A model generated the notes under the pieces. That model was not told where the DNA came from. It worked only from the letters and a program-made list of their open reading frames with translations, and ran no database searches. A stretch of 10,050 nt of DNA from Anaerolineae bacterium. GTDB taxonomy: Bacteria > Chloroflexota > Anaerolineae > B4-G1. The DNA lies in contig JAUWNP010000161.1 of the NCBI GenBank assembly GCA_030612585.1, positions 1-10,050 on the forward strand, written 5' to 3'. Below are positions 1-5,500 of the stretch, piece by piece (position 1 is the first letter of the stretch; each line of letters starts with the position of its first letter). Made by a program: the position numbers and the translations under genes.

Positions 1-2
1 CG

Positions 3-488
3 CGCGACTTCTCAGTCGAGGGCGAGACGGCGACTTTCACGCTGCAGAGTGAGGGCGTGTCTGTCCCGTTCGTCGGCGGGTGGGGTGATGAGCGGGCCTG
101 GGACCTGGGGCTCAATCCCGATGTGTCCCTGCGGTTGGAGATCAGCCTCGGCGTGGGAGAATCCGACGTTGACTTGACAGGCCTGACGGTGAGCGACTTG
201 GATGTGAGCCTGGGGATTGGCCAGACTACGATCATCCTGCCCGATGAGGGTGACTTTCAGGCCAAAATTGACGGTGCTATCGGTCAGACGATCGTCGTCA
301 TCCCGGCTGGCCTGGCGGCGCGCATCCGCGTAGACACCGGACTCGCCGGTAGCCAACTGCCGGGCAACTATCAGCGCCAGGACGACGTCTACACCTCGCC
401 CGGCTACGGGAGCGCCGAGAACCGCGTTGACCTGGAAGTGAGCCAGGCTATTGGCAACGTCACGATACGCCACGCTGGAGGGATGTAG
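3..488 (+). CDS. Toast-rack / LiaF-like C-terminal beta-repeat protein (5' end outside window)
   Basis: The reading frame is open to the left edge and ends at TAG 486-488, so only the C-terminal part (about 161 residues) is visible. The GTG at 57 is in frame but is not needed as a start. The protein has short alternating beta-strand phrases: ISLGVGESDVDLTGL, LDVSLGIGQTTIILP, DGAIGQTIVVIP and a final SQAIGNVTIRHAGG. This G-x-G/I-G-x-strand pattern is typical of the C-terminal domain of LiaF/DUF2154-like and toast_rack proteins. They are usually membrane-anchored, with the beta-rich part facing the cell surface, and are linked to envelope stress sensing. The membrane-anchoring part, if there is one, lies outside the window. 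No enzyme motif is visible. The fold-family assignment is fairly secure; the function is inference. Confidence 0.7.
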   Translation, partial: RDFSVEGETATFTLQSEGVSVPFVGGWGDERAWDLGLNPDVSLRLEISLGVGESDVDLTGLTVSDLDVSLGIGQTTIILPDEGDFQAKIDGAIGQTIVVIPAGLAARIRVDTGLAGSQLPGNYQRQDDVYTSPGYGSAENRVDLEVSQAIGNVTIRHAGGM

Positions 489-516
489 GCGGGTCGGGCG
501 CACGGGCGACAACCAG

Positions 517-544
517 TTGACAGTTGCAATGGATAGGCTATAAT
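517..544 (+). promoter_or_regulatory. Consensus sigma-70-type promoter for the toxin-antitoxin operon
   Basis: A perfect TTGACA at 517-522 is followed, after a 16-base spacer, by a perfect TATAAT at 539-544. The expected transcription start is near 551, only 80 bases before the antitoxin ATG. It lies in the gap after the toast-rack gene and points at the toxin-antitoxin genes and, probably by read-through, at the glycosyltransferase and thioesterase. Confidence 0.8.
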
Positions 545-550
545 GCGAGC

Positions 551-634
551 ATGGTCAGATTGGGTAAGATGTTACATCCTGAGATCGGCTGGGCGGCGGA
601 TACCGTTTCTGTCTTACTGAGGGAGAGGCGATGA
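551..634 (+). CDS. Possible 27-residue leader ORF coupled to the antitoxin
   Basis: ATG 551 starts a 27-codon frame (MVRLGKMLHP... ending LLRERR) that stops at TGA 632-634. The stop overlaps the antitoxin start as ATGA (631-634), the usual arrangement for translational coupling. The ATG falls 7 bases after the -10 box, where transcription should begin, and no Shine-Dalgarno precedes it, so it would have to be read as a leaderless mRNA. The peptide resembles nothing I recognise. The overlap may be chance, because the antitoxin has its own GGGAG site at 621-625. Confidence 0.25.
   Translation: MVRLGKMLHPEIGWAADTVSVLLRERR
568..578. promoter_or_regulatory. Small palindrome, candidate operator
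   Basis: GATGT-T-ACATC is a perfect 5-base inverted repeat around one central base, about 17 bases after the expected transcription start of the toxin-antitoxin promoter. Type II antitoxins commonly autorepress through short palindromes at the promoter, so this is a candidate site. An 11-base palindrome can also arise by chance. Confidence 0.25.
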
Positions 635-868
635 ACGAAGTAACGACATTAAGCGAGGTGTTGACCTCTGTTCAGTTCTTGACGGCGGGCGGGCGGGCGG
701 CGGCTGGCTGTGCTGGATGCTGACGAATGGGAAGAACTCGCAGAGTGGTTGGAAGCCATAGAAGACATTCAGACAGCACGGGCGGCTCTAGAACAACTAA
801 GAGCAGCAGAAGGCGACCCAGAGGCGGCAGGCTGGCTTCGCCGGGAGGACGTTCAGCATGAGCTATGA
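631..868 (+). pseudogene. Frameshifted antitoxin gene of a type II toxin-antitoxin pair
   Basis: ATG 631 follows GGGAG (621-625) and begins MNEVTTLSEVLTSVQFLTAG, the start seen in small antitoxins that pair with RelE-like toxins. The frame then stops at TGA 721-723. The rest of a convincing antitoxin continues in the next frame from about 698: RRLAVLDADEWEELAEWLEA, then an acidic helical stretch, ending REDVQHEL at TGA 866-868. The shift falls in a GGGC tandem repeat (687-698, three copies). Removing one 4-base copy gives a single 77-residue ORF with ...TAGGRRLAVLDADEW across the join. The end overlaps the toxin start by 11 bases, as expected of an antitoxin-toxin pair. It could be a true inactivating mutation, a phase-variable site or a sequence error. 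In the downstream frame the only likely internal start is GTG 710. Confidence 0.65.
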
Positions 869-1160
869 GGTCTGGGTACCGCCAGGTGTATGGCGCGAGA
901 TCAGGCGCCTCCCGGGCCATGTACGCCAGCGAGTCGGACGGGCAATGAACAACCCGAAAGACAATCCGCACCCGCCCCGTAGCAAACGGCTGGAGTGGTC
1001 AGAACCCGACGTCGAACTATGGCGGCTAAGGCTAGACCGTTGGCGCGTGGTTTATCTGATTGATGAGGCCGACCAGTGGGTAAGTATCCTAGCCGTGTGT
1101 AAGCGTCCCCCCTACGACTATGGTGACCTGACTGACCTGTTAGCAAAGGTGATGGGATAG
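858..1160 (+). CDS. RelE/ParE-family toxin
   Basis: This 100-residue protein has the size and layout of RelE/ParE-superfamily toxins. The N-terminal strand SYEVWVPPGVW is followed by a helix beginning REIRRLPGHVRQRV. The conserved core strands follow: WRLRLDRWRVVYLID at 55-69 and VSILAVCKRPPYDY at 75-88. RelE members cleave mRNA on the ribosome and ParE members poison gyrase; the sequence does not tell which applies, though the C-terminal K82, R83, Y86 and Y88 are the kind of residues RelE enzymes use. ATG 858 has GGGAGG at 843-848. The gene overlaps the end of the antitoxin frame by 11 bases and is itself intact, although its antitoxin is broken. Its stop lies 2 bases before the next gene. 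Confidence 0.8.
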   Translation: MSYEVWVPPGVWREIRRLPGHVRQRVGRAMNNPKDNPHPPRSKRLEWSEPDVELWRLRLDRWRVVYLIDEADQWVSILAVCKRPPYDYGDLTDLLAKVMG

Positions 1161-1162
1161 CA

Positions 1163-2524
1163 GTGGGAGCACGGAATCAGGCAGTTGCACCACCCGTGCG
1201 CGTCCTCCTGGTCGCCATCGTTGCCGCTTACACCACGATTGGCGTTCTCTACGCAACTCTCACCCCCACCTGGCAGGTGCCCGACGAGCCCGCACACTAT
1301 AACTACGTCCGCGCGCTGGCCGAGGGGCGTGGCTTCCCGGTACTGGAGCACGGCGACTACGACCAGGCGTATCTAGAGCGCCTTAAGTCGGAGCGTTTTC
1401 CGCCGGAACTCCCCATCGAATCAGTGGAGTACGAGGATCACCAGCCGCCACTCTACTACCTGCTGGCGACTCCGGTCTACCTGCTTTTTGGCGGCGCGGT
1501 GCTGCCATTGCGGCTGATCTCTGTGACGCTGGGCGCACTGCTGCTACTGGTCGTTTTCGGGACCGTGCGGGCGATCTTCCCGACGCAGCCCGGATTGGCG
1601 CTGATAACTATCGCCTTGATCGCTTTCATTCCCCAGCACGTAGCTATGACCGCCGGGGTGAACAACGATGCACTGGCGGAACTGGTGGTGGGTGGCACGC
1701 TGTGGGCGTTGGTGGTCTACATCGGCGGAGACAGGGAGCGCGACCGCCCGTGGCAGATCGGGCTACTGCTGGCGGTGGCGCTGTTGACCAAAACGACAGC
1801 CTATGCCGTCGTGGTGGTGGCCATGGTCGCAGTGCTGGTCCGCTGGTGGCGCGAGCGCCGGGCATGGGGGTGGGCCGTGGGGCAACTGGCCTGGATGCTT
1901 GTCCCGGCGCTGATAGTATCCGCGCCCTGGTTCATCCGCAACGGCCTCACCTATGGCTGGAGCGATCCGTTGGGGTTGGTGCGGCATAACGAAATCGTCG
2001 AAGGACAACTGCGCACCTCTGAGTATCTGGCGCTCCACGGCTGGGCAGCCTACTGGGAACGGGCCTGGCGCTTTACCTTCCAGAGTTTCTGGGGACAGTT
2101 TGGCTGGATGGGCGTGGTACTCCCGGCCCGCATCTACAAGGGGCTGACGCTGCTCTCCACCCTTCTGGTCGCTGGTTTCATCGCCTGGCTCTTCCAACAC
2201 CGCCGTCCTTCCCAATCCACCAATCTCCCAATCTCCCAATCTACCAACTCCCCAATCCTCCCACTTTTTCTCTTGGCTCTCTCCGCCATTCTTACCTTTT
2301 TCTCCTTCGTGTGGCACAACCTGACCTTCGTCCAGCATCAGGGCCGCTATCTCTTTCCGGCCCTCATCCCCATCGGGGTGGCGGTGGCGTTGGGATTGGA
2401 TGCGCTTGCGGGCGTCCTGCCACAGCGATTACGTTCCTGGGCGATAGCCGCCCTTTTCGCCGGGTTGGCGGCACTGGACGTGTACTGTCTGTTTAGGTTC
2501 ATTATCCCGTTCCTGACGAGGTGA
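1163..2524 (+). CDS. GT-C membrane glycosyltransferase (GT39/DUF2142-like)
   Basis: A 453-residue protein with roughly ten hydrophobic segments and the hallmarks of GT-C transferases that move sugars from lipid-phosphate donors. The first membrane helix (about 12-33) is followed by an acidic motif VPDEPAHYNY with D41-E42, the likely catalytic or metal site. A conserved EDHQPPLYY lies at 91-99 in the same extracytoplasmic loop. The fold resembles ArnT/PMT; acceptor and donor cannot be read from the sequence, though protein O-mannosylation or surface glycan synthesis is the usual role. The start is GTG 1163, chosen because AAGGTGAT (1146-1153) lies 9 bases upstream inside the toxin gene; the gap to the toxin stop is only 2 bases. 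Residues about 350-367 are low complexity (SQSTNLPI SQSTNSPI) and come from a DNA tandem repeat inserted between membrane helices. Confidence 0.8.
   Translation: MGARNQAVAPPVRVLLVAIVAAYTTIGVLYATLTPTWQVPDEPAHYNYVRALAEGRGFPVLEHGDYDQAYLERLKSERFPPELPIESVEYEDHQPPLYYLLATPVYLLFGGAVLPLRLISVTLGALLLLVVFGTVRAIFPTQPGLALITIALIAFIPQHVAMTAGVNNDALAELVVGGTLWALVVYIGGDRERDRPWQIGLLLAVALLTKTTAYAVVVVAMVAVLVRWWRERRAWGWAVGQLAWMLVPALIVSAPWFIRNGLTYGWSDPLGLVRHNEIVEGQLRTSEYLALHGWAAYWERAWRFTFQSFWGQFGWMGVVLPARIYKGLTLLSTLLVAGFIAWLFQHRRPSQSTNLPISQSTNSPILPLFLLALSAILTFFSFVWHNLTFVQHQGRYLFPALIPIGVAVALGLDALAGVLPQRLRSWAIAALFAGLAALDVYCLFRFIIPFLTR
2211..2258. repeat. Tandem octamer repeat (CCCAATCT) within the glycosyltransferase gene
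   Basis: Six consecutive 8-base units match the consensus CCCAATCT: CCCAATCC, ACCAATCT, CCCAATCT, CCCAATCT, ACCAACTC, CCCAATCC. Because 24 bases are three units, the protein carries two copies of SQSTN(L/S)PI. The codon composition (C/A/T-rich, no G on the plus strand) differs sharply from the flanking gene. The array keeps the frame and sits in a predicted loop. Confidence 0.85.
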
Positions 2525-2527
2525 CCG

Positions 2528-2938
2528 ATGGGCAAACTTGCACCCGGATTGATAGGCGAAGTAGAGACGGTCGTAACCGAGGCGGATACGGCAGCCCGCT
2601 GGGGCAGCGGGCTGGTGCCCGTCTTTGGCACACCCGCGCTGGTGGGGTTGATGGAGGGCGCGGCGGTGCAGGCGCTGGAAGACCACTTCCCGCCGGGCCA
2701 GACCTCTGTGGGTGGGTGGATAAACGTCCGTCACCTGGCCCCCACGCCGGTGGGGATGCACGTCCGCGCCCGCGCCGAACTGCTGGAGGTGGAGGGTCGC
2801 CGGTTGGTGTTCCGCGTCGAGGCGTGGGACGCGATAGAGCAAATCGGGGAGGCTACCCACGAGCGGTTCATCATTGACGAAGATCGCTTCATCGCGAAAG
2901 CAAAAGCCAAAACTGAATCTACTCCGAAAAACCCGTAA
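2528..2938 (+). CDS. FlK-like hotdog-fold acyl-CoA thioesterase
   Basis: A 136-residue single-domain hotdog protein. It resembles fluoroacetyl-CoA thioesterase FlK and its many homologues of unknown substrate. The motif VPVFGTPALVGLMEGAAVQA holds T35 and E43, and VRHLAPTPVGM holds H69. The spacing T-8-E-26-H equals that of the FlK triad Thr42-Glu50-His76, so a working thioesterase is likely; the true substrate is probably a small acyl-CoA other than fluoroacetyl-CoA. The Lys/Ala-rich tail after about residue 122 looks disordered. ATG 2528 follows the glycosyltransferase stop by 3 bases; GAGGTGA at 2518-2524 overlaps that stop, suggesting one transcript and translational coupling. Confidence 0.85.
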   Translation: MGKLAPGLIGEVETVVTEADTAARWGSGLVPVFGTPALVGLMEGAAVQALEDHFPPGQTSVGGWINVRHLAPTPVGMHVRARAELLEVEGRRLVFRVEAWDAIEQIGEATHERFIIDEDRFIAKAKAKTESTPKNP

Positions 2939-2966
2939 TCCTGCACCGCCTGCCGGTCTTCTGCAT

Positions 2967-2980
2967 AGGGGAATTCCTCT
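2967..2980. promoter_or_regulatory. Imperfect palindrome upstream of the FmdB gene
   Basis: AGGGGAATTCCTCT is a 14-base inverted repeat with one mismatched pair, containing the perfect GGAATTCC. It lies about 18 bases upstream of the candidate -35 of the FmdB promoter in a 126-base gap. It may be a regulator site, but no family can be named. It is the only clear symmetry in this gap. Confidence 0.25.
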
Positions 2981-2997
2981 GTCCCTGTATTCACCGC

Positions 2998-3026
2998 TTG
3001 CATAAGCGACCTGTTCGCGGTATAAT
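2998..3026 (+). promoter_or_regulatory. Promoter for the FmdB gene
   Basis: A perfect TATAAT at 3021-3026 lies 17 bases downstream of TTGCAT (2998-3003), a weak -35 that shares TTG with the consensus. The start of transcription would be near 3033, leaving a leader of about 30 bases before ATG 3065. Confidence 0.6.
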
Positions 3027-3064
3027 GTATTTTTGTAGAGTTCGGTAGGGGGCCAGTGAGGTAT

Positions 3065-3349
3065 ATGCCGTTATACGAGTATCAGTGTCAGATTTGTGGC
3101 GTGCGCTTCGAACGCCGACAGCATATGAACGACGAACCGGTGAAGGTCTGCCCGGAGTGTGGGGGCGAGGTGCGCCGCCTGATCCAACCTGTAGGCATCG
3201 TCTTCAAAGGCTCGGGTTTCTATGTCACCGACAACCGGGCCAAGTCATCCACCTCGGGGACAGGGAGCACCAAGAAGCCGTCAAAAACGTCGTCGAAAAC
3301 GTCTGGGGAGAGCGAATCCACTGGTGAGGGCAGCGATAAGAGCGAATAG
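3065..3349 (+). CDS. FmdB-family zinc-ribbon protein
   Basis: A 94-residue protein beginning MPLYEYQCQICGVRFE, the characteristic start of the FmdB/CxxC_CxxC_SSSS putative regulatory family. Cysteines C8-x2-C11 and C29-x2-C32 form a four-cysteine zinc ribbon; the conserved FKGSGFYVTDNR follows at 47-58. The remainder (about 59-94) is a Ser/Thr/Lys/Glu-rich disordered tail, normal for the family. The family is widespread, and the name comes from a gene near formamidase/amidase operons; the real function is unknown. I start at ATG 3065 rather than the in-frame GTG 3056 because the family begins MPLYEY and GAGG (3058-3061) lies just upstream. It has its own promoter and terminator, so it is probably monocistronic. 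Confidence 0.9.
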   Translation: MPLYEYQCQICGVRFERRQHMNDEPVKVCPECGGEVRRLIQPVGIVFKGSGFYVTDNRAKSSTSGTGSTKKPSKTSSKTSGESESTGEGSDKSE

Positions 3350-3367
3350 CCGACTTTGCGTACAGAC

Positions 3368-3407
3368 AAGCGGGCGTGGTTGCAGGAGCCACGCCCGCTT
3401 TTGTTTT
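3368..3407 (+). terminator. Rho-independent terminator after the FmdB gene, at the convergence point
   Basis: A perfect 12-base stem, AAGCGGGCGTGG (3368-3379) with CCACGCCCGCTT (3389-3400), encloses a 9-base loop and is followed by TTGTTTT. On the plus strand it is a textbook intrinsic terminator 19 bases after the FmdB stop. The minus-strand gene cluster ends at 3422, so the same hairpin may also end transcription from that side, though no T run follows it there. Confidence 0.9.
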
Positions 3408-3421
3408 CCCTGCCGGATCCA

Positions 3422-3721
3422 CTACAACTGGAAGCCCCCGCTGGCGCGGATGACCTTTTGTCTGTAGTCGGTCACGTAGGTGAGCAGTTTCTCTTTCAGA
3501 CTGCGCCATTCATCTGATACAAGGGCACGCTGCATGCTCTCCAATTCTTCTGCAATGCCACCCATGAGAATCTGCGGACGGTCGCCATAGGCAGTGTACC
3601 AGGCGTCGGTGGGCCGCACCCCCAGTTTGGCCAGTCCTGGCCCGAACTCCCGCACGACGAACTCAAAATACTCGTCTTCGTAACCAGGCCGGATGTTCCA
3701 CGACATCAAAAGTTTAAACAT
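3422..3721 (-). CDS. Small conserved-looking protein of unknown function (possible dimeric alpha/beta barrel)
   Basis: A 99-residue protein starting MFKLLMSWNIRPGYEDEYFE. The opening strand, then an acidic helix ending in FVVREFGPGL, then YTAYGDRPQILMGGIAEELE, and a late helix with WRSLKEKLLTYV, resemble the small ferredoxin-like dimeric alpha/beta-barrel proteins (ABM/NIPSNAP-like). This is a fold guess from pattern only; I do not recognise the family. It is the last gene of the minus-strand cluster, 28 bases after the TPR lipoprotein, with no strong Shine-Dalgarno before ATG 3721. The convergent hairpin lies just downstream. Cluster membership is the only hint about its role. Confidence 0.65.
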   Translation of the reverse strand: MFKLLMSWNIRPGYEDEYFEFVVREFGPGLAKLGVRPTDAWYTAYGDRPQILMGGIAEELESMQRALVSDEWRSLKEKLLTYVTDYRQKVIRASGGFQL

Positions 3722-3749
3722 CAGTTTACACTTTGTCTTGGCCAGCCGT

Positions 3750-4532
3750 TCATGGGCATCCCAGGCTGGTCATTGCCTGCTCGCCCTGGATGCGCCAGTT
3801 TGACGGCGGGTCCAGAGCCAGGAAACTGCTATACGCTTCGCATGCCCCCGCCGTATCACCACTCCTGGCGTAAGCCTCTCCCAGCGCGTAGTAGGCCTCT
3901 GGCAAATCCGGTGCCTGCTCAGTAGCACGTTGCAGTGCCTCAATGGCTGCCGTGTACTCTCCCTGCTGGATGTAGACGTTACCCATGCCAATGAGCGCCT
4001 CGGGCATGTTCTCCCTCAACTCCAGCGCAGCCTCCAACTCGGCGACCGCCTGCTCCAGAAATTGTGGGTCTGGCGGTGTCGTAAGATCAGCCCCCGAGAG
4101 CGCCAAGATGAGGTAGGTTGCGCCGAGTTGGTAGTGCGAGTCGGGGTCATCAGGGTCCAACTCCAGGGCGGCCTGGAACTCGGCGACAGCAGCGCCAGGC
4201 TCCTGCAACTGGAAGTACGTCACACCCAGGTTGTGGTGTGCAGCGGCGGCCTTGTCGGGGTCGAGCGCGATCACCGTGCGAAACTCATCGGCCGCTTTCA
4301 TCAATTCACCGGTCTGGTTGTAAGCCTGCCCCAACAAGAAATAAGCCTCGCTGTTGCCCGGGTCTGTCTCGACAGCGGCCTCCAGGTCGGTGATGGCTTC
4401 CGTGTACTCACCCGCCTCCAAGTGGGCGCGCCCCGATTCCAGCAGGTCGTCCACGCCTGTAGTAGCCCCTCCCTGGCAGGCGACCAATACCAGCGCGAGC
4501 AGTGCAGGGACAAACAGATGGAACTTCCGCAT
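3750..4532 (-). CDS. TPR-repeat lipoprotein
   Basis: A 260-residue exported lipoprotein. The signal peptide MRKFHLFVPALLALVLVAC ends in the lipobox LVAC with C19 as the lipidated residue. From about residue 28 onward come five to six tetratricopeptide repeats with typical phrases: AEAGEYTEAI-like helices, AYFLLGQAYNQTGELMKA, NLGVTYFQLQEPGAAVAE, ALIGMGNVYIQQGEYTAA and AYYALGEAYARSGDTAGA. A slightly longer insert (SGADLTTPPDPQF) lies in the fourth repeat. TPR lipoproteins usually act as scaffolds for protein complexes at the outer face of the cytoplasmic membrane. The start is ATG 4532, not the in-frame ATG 4544, because GGAGGG lies 4 bases upstream and this start gives a normal signal peptide. 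The gene begins 1 base after the stop of the MBL-fold gene, so the two are cotranscribed and probably coupled. Confidence 0.85.
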   Translation of the reverse strand: MRKFHLFVPALLALVLVACQGGATTGVDDLLESGRAHLEAGEYTEAITDLEAAVETDPGNSEAYFLLGQAYNQTGELMKAADEFRTVIALDPDKAAAAHHNLGVTYFQLQEPGAAVAEFQAALELDPDDPDSHYQLGATYLILALSGADLTTPPDPQFLEQAVAELEAALELRENMPEALIGMGNVYIQQGEYTAAIEALQRATEQAPDLPEAYYALGEAYARSGDTAGACEAYSSFLALDPPSNWRIQGEQAMTSLGCP

Positions 4533-4533
4533 C

Positions 4534-5187
4534 TTACCCTCCATTTCGTTGCCTCGGTTTCAGAACAACGACCTGCGTTTCTTCCGACAGGCTGGTCCGG
4601 CTGACCTTGAGCACCTCCTGGCTATCCACCTTCTCCAGCCCCATCTCTTTCAGAAAGGGATCCAGGGTGCCGAGACTGACCTTCAATCCCCGCACCTTGT
4701 AGTACATCGGGATGACCAGGCCTGGCTCGAAGAGACTGATGACCTCGGAGGCCCGAGCCGGGGTCAGGCTTCCGCCTCCTCCCACGGGTACCAGCAGGAT
4801 GTTCACGGCTCCTAGGCCCTCCACCTGGGATTGGGTGGGCACGTGCCCCAGCCTCCCCAGGTGACACACGGTCAGGCCATCGAAGCCAAAAGTGAAGATG
4901 GTATTCAGGCCACGTGATGCTCCATGTTCGCCATCGGCGAAAGTAGTGATGCCGGTGATAAACACGCCGCCGATTTCGTACTCGCCGGGGCCGTCGAGGA
5001 GTTTAAAAGGTCCTCGCACGCCTTTTGTGTAACAACACTGAGGATCATCGTGGCTGACGGTGACGACATTGGCGCGGGGTCGGGGAAAGGTAAGACCGGC
5101 GTTGGGCGGATACGGATCGGTCACGACAGCCGCCAGACCTCGTTCGCTCAGCCGGAAGCAGGTTTGTCCATACCAGGTGATTTCCAT
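4534..5187 (-). CDS. Metallo-beta-lactamase-fold protein (COG2220/UlaG-like) lacking metal ligands
   Basis: A 217-residue protein with the overall pattern of COG2220 hydrolases: MEITWYGQTCFRL at the start, VVTDPY at 21-26, the DGPGEYEIGGVFITGI block at 65-80, LTVCHLGRLGHV at 105-116, ILLVPVGGGGSLT at 130-142 and VIPMYYK at 158-164. The metal-binding positions are altered. The HxHxDH motif is replaced by SHDDPQCC (45-52), the family HLGD is HLGR with R112, PMHY is PMYY with Y162, and the early GH of the family is G7-Q8. H46 and H109 remain. A working dinuclear metal site is therefore unlikely, and the protein may be a structural or binding pseudoenzyme. ATG 5187 has GGAGGG 9 bases upstream. 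It lies 32 bases after a small unknown gene and 1 base before the TPR lipoprotein, within one minus-strand operon. Confidence 0.75.
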   Translation of the reverse strand: MEITWYGQTCFRLSERGLAAVVTDPYPPNAGLTFPRPRANVVTVSHDDPQCCYTKGVRGPFKLLDGPGEYEIGGVFITGITTFADGEHGASRGLNTIFTFGFDGLTVCHLGRLGHVPTQSQVEGLGAVNILLVPVGGGGSLTPARASEVISLFEPGLVIPMYYKVRGLKVSLGTLDPFLKEMGLEKVDSQEVLKVSRTSLSEETQVVVLKPRQRNGG

Positions 5188-5219
5188 ACGTAATGTCCCT
5201 CCGCAGCGTAACGTTGAGT

Positions 5220-5495
5220 TCAGCCACGCTGCGTTAGCGGCATTGGCTGCAACGAGTGGTGGGTTACTAGCGAAAAGGCTTTTTCTACAGCCTGTGGTAA
5301 CTCAATTGGAACAAAATAGTCTGCTGGATACAGGTAATCTTCACCTGATTCGTCAATGACTCGGACAAGCCGGTGTGCAGCAACGCGGGCGTCAGGTAGC
5401 ACCTGATAGATTTTTCGCAACTCCAATGACACTGGGTAACCTTCATTCTCGACGCAAACAACAAATTGTGTTTCTAAATCACGTTGCTTCACCAT
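5220..5495 (-). CDS. Small protein of unknown function, second of a tight pair
   Basis: A 91-residue protein, MVKQRDLETQFVVCVENEGY..., with a conserved-looking core: FVVCVENEGYPVSLELRKIY, followed by a stretch ending RVIDESGEDYLYPADYFVPI. I remember similar small hypothetical proteins in several bacterial phyla but no function or domain name. No signal peptide, membrane segment or metal motif is visible; it looks like a compact cytoplasmic alpha/beta protein. I choose ATG 5495 over the in-frame GTG 5510 because GGGAG lies 8 bases upstream (5504-5508). It starts 5 bases after the stop of the 78-residue gene. Base composition is clearly AT-richer than the flanking genes (one counted 60-base line is about 38% G+C, another 43%). 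Confidence 0.7.
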   Translation of the reverse strand: MVKQRDLETQFVVCVENEGYPVSLELRKIYQVLPDARVAAHRLVRVIDESGEDYLYPADYFVPIELPQAVEKAFSLVTHHSLQPMPLTQRG

Positions 5496-5500
5496 TGGTA

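Noticed and set aside
12..512. 166-codon minus-strand frame at the left edge
   Set aside because: It mirrors the toast-rack gene, which has clear beta-repeat structure; no domain or ribosome site supports the reverse frame.
672..971. 99-codon minus-strand frame over the antitoxin
   Set aside because: It is antisense to the toxin-antitoxin genes and has no recognisable product; the plus-strand antitoxin parts match known antitoxin pattern.
2211..2258. CRISPR-like array
   Set aside because: Units are 8 bases with no spacers; it is a simple tandem repeat inside a coding sequence.
1763..2338. 191-codon minus-strand frame with a GDWEIGGLG-like stretch
   Set aside because: The peptide comes from the reverse reading of the CCCAATCT array and the frame is antisense to the glycosyltransferase.
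3930..4604. 224-codon plus-strand frame
   Set aside because: It is antisense to the TPR lipoprotein, whose lipobox and repeats are unmistakable.
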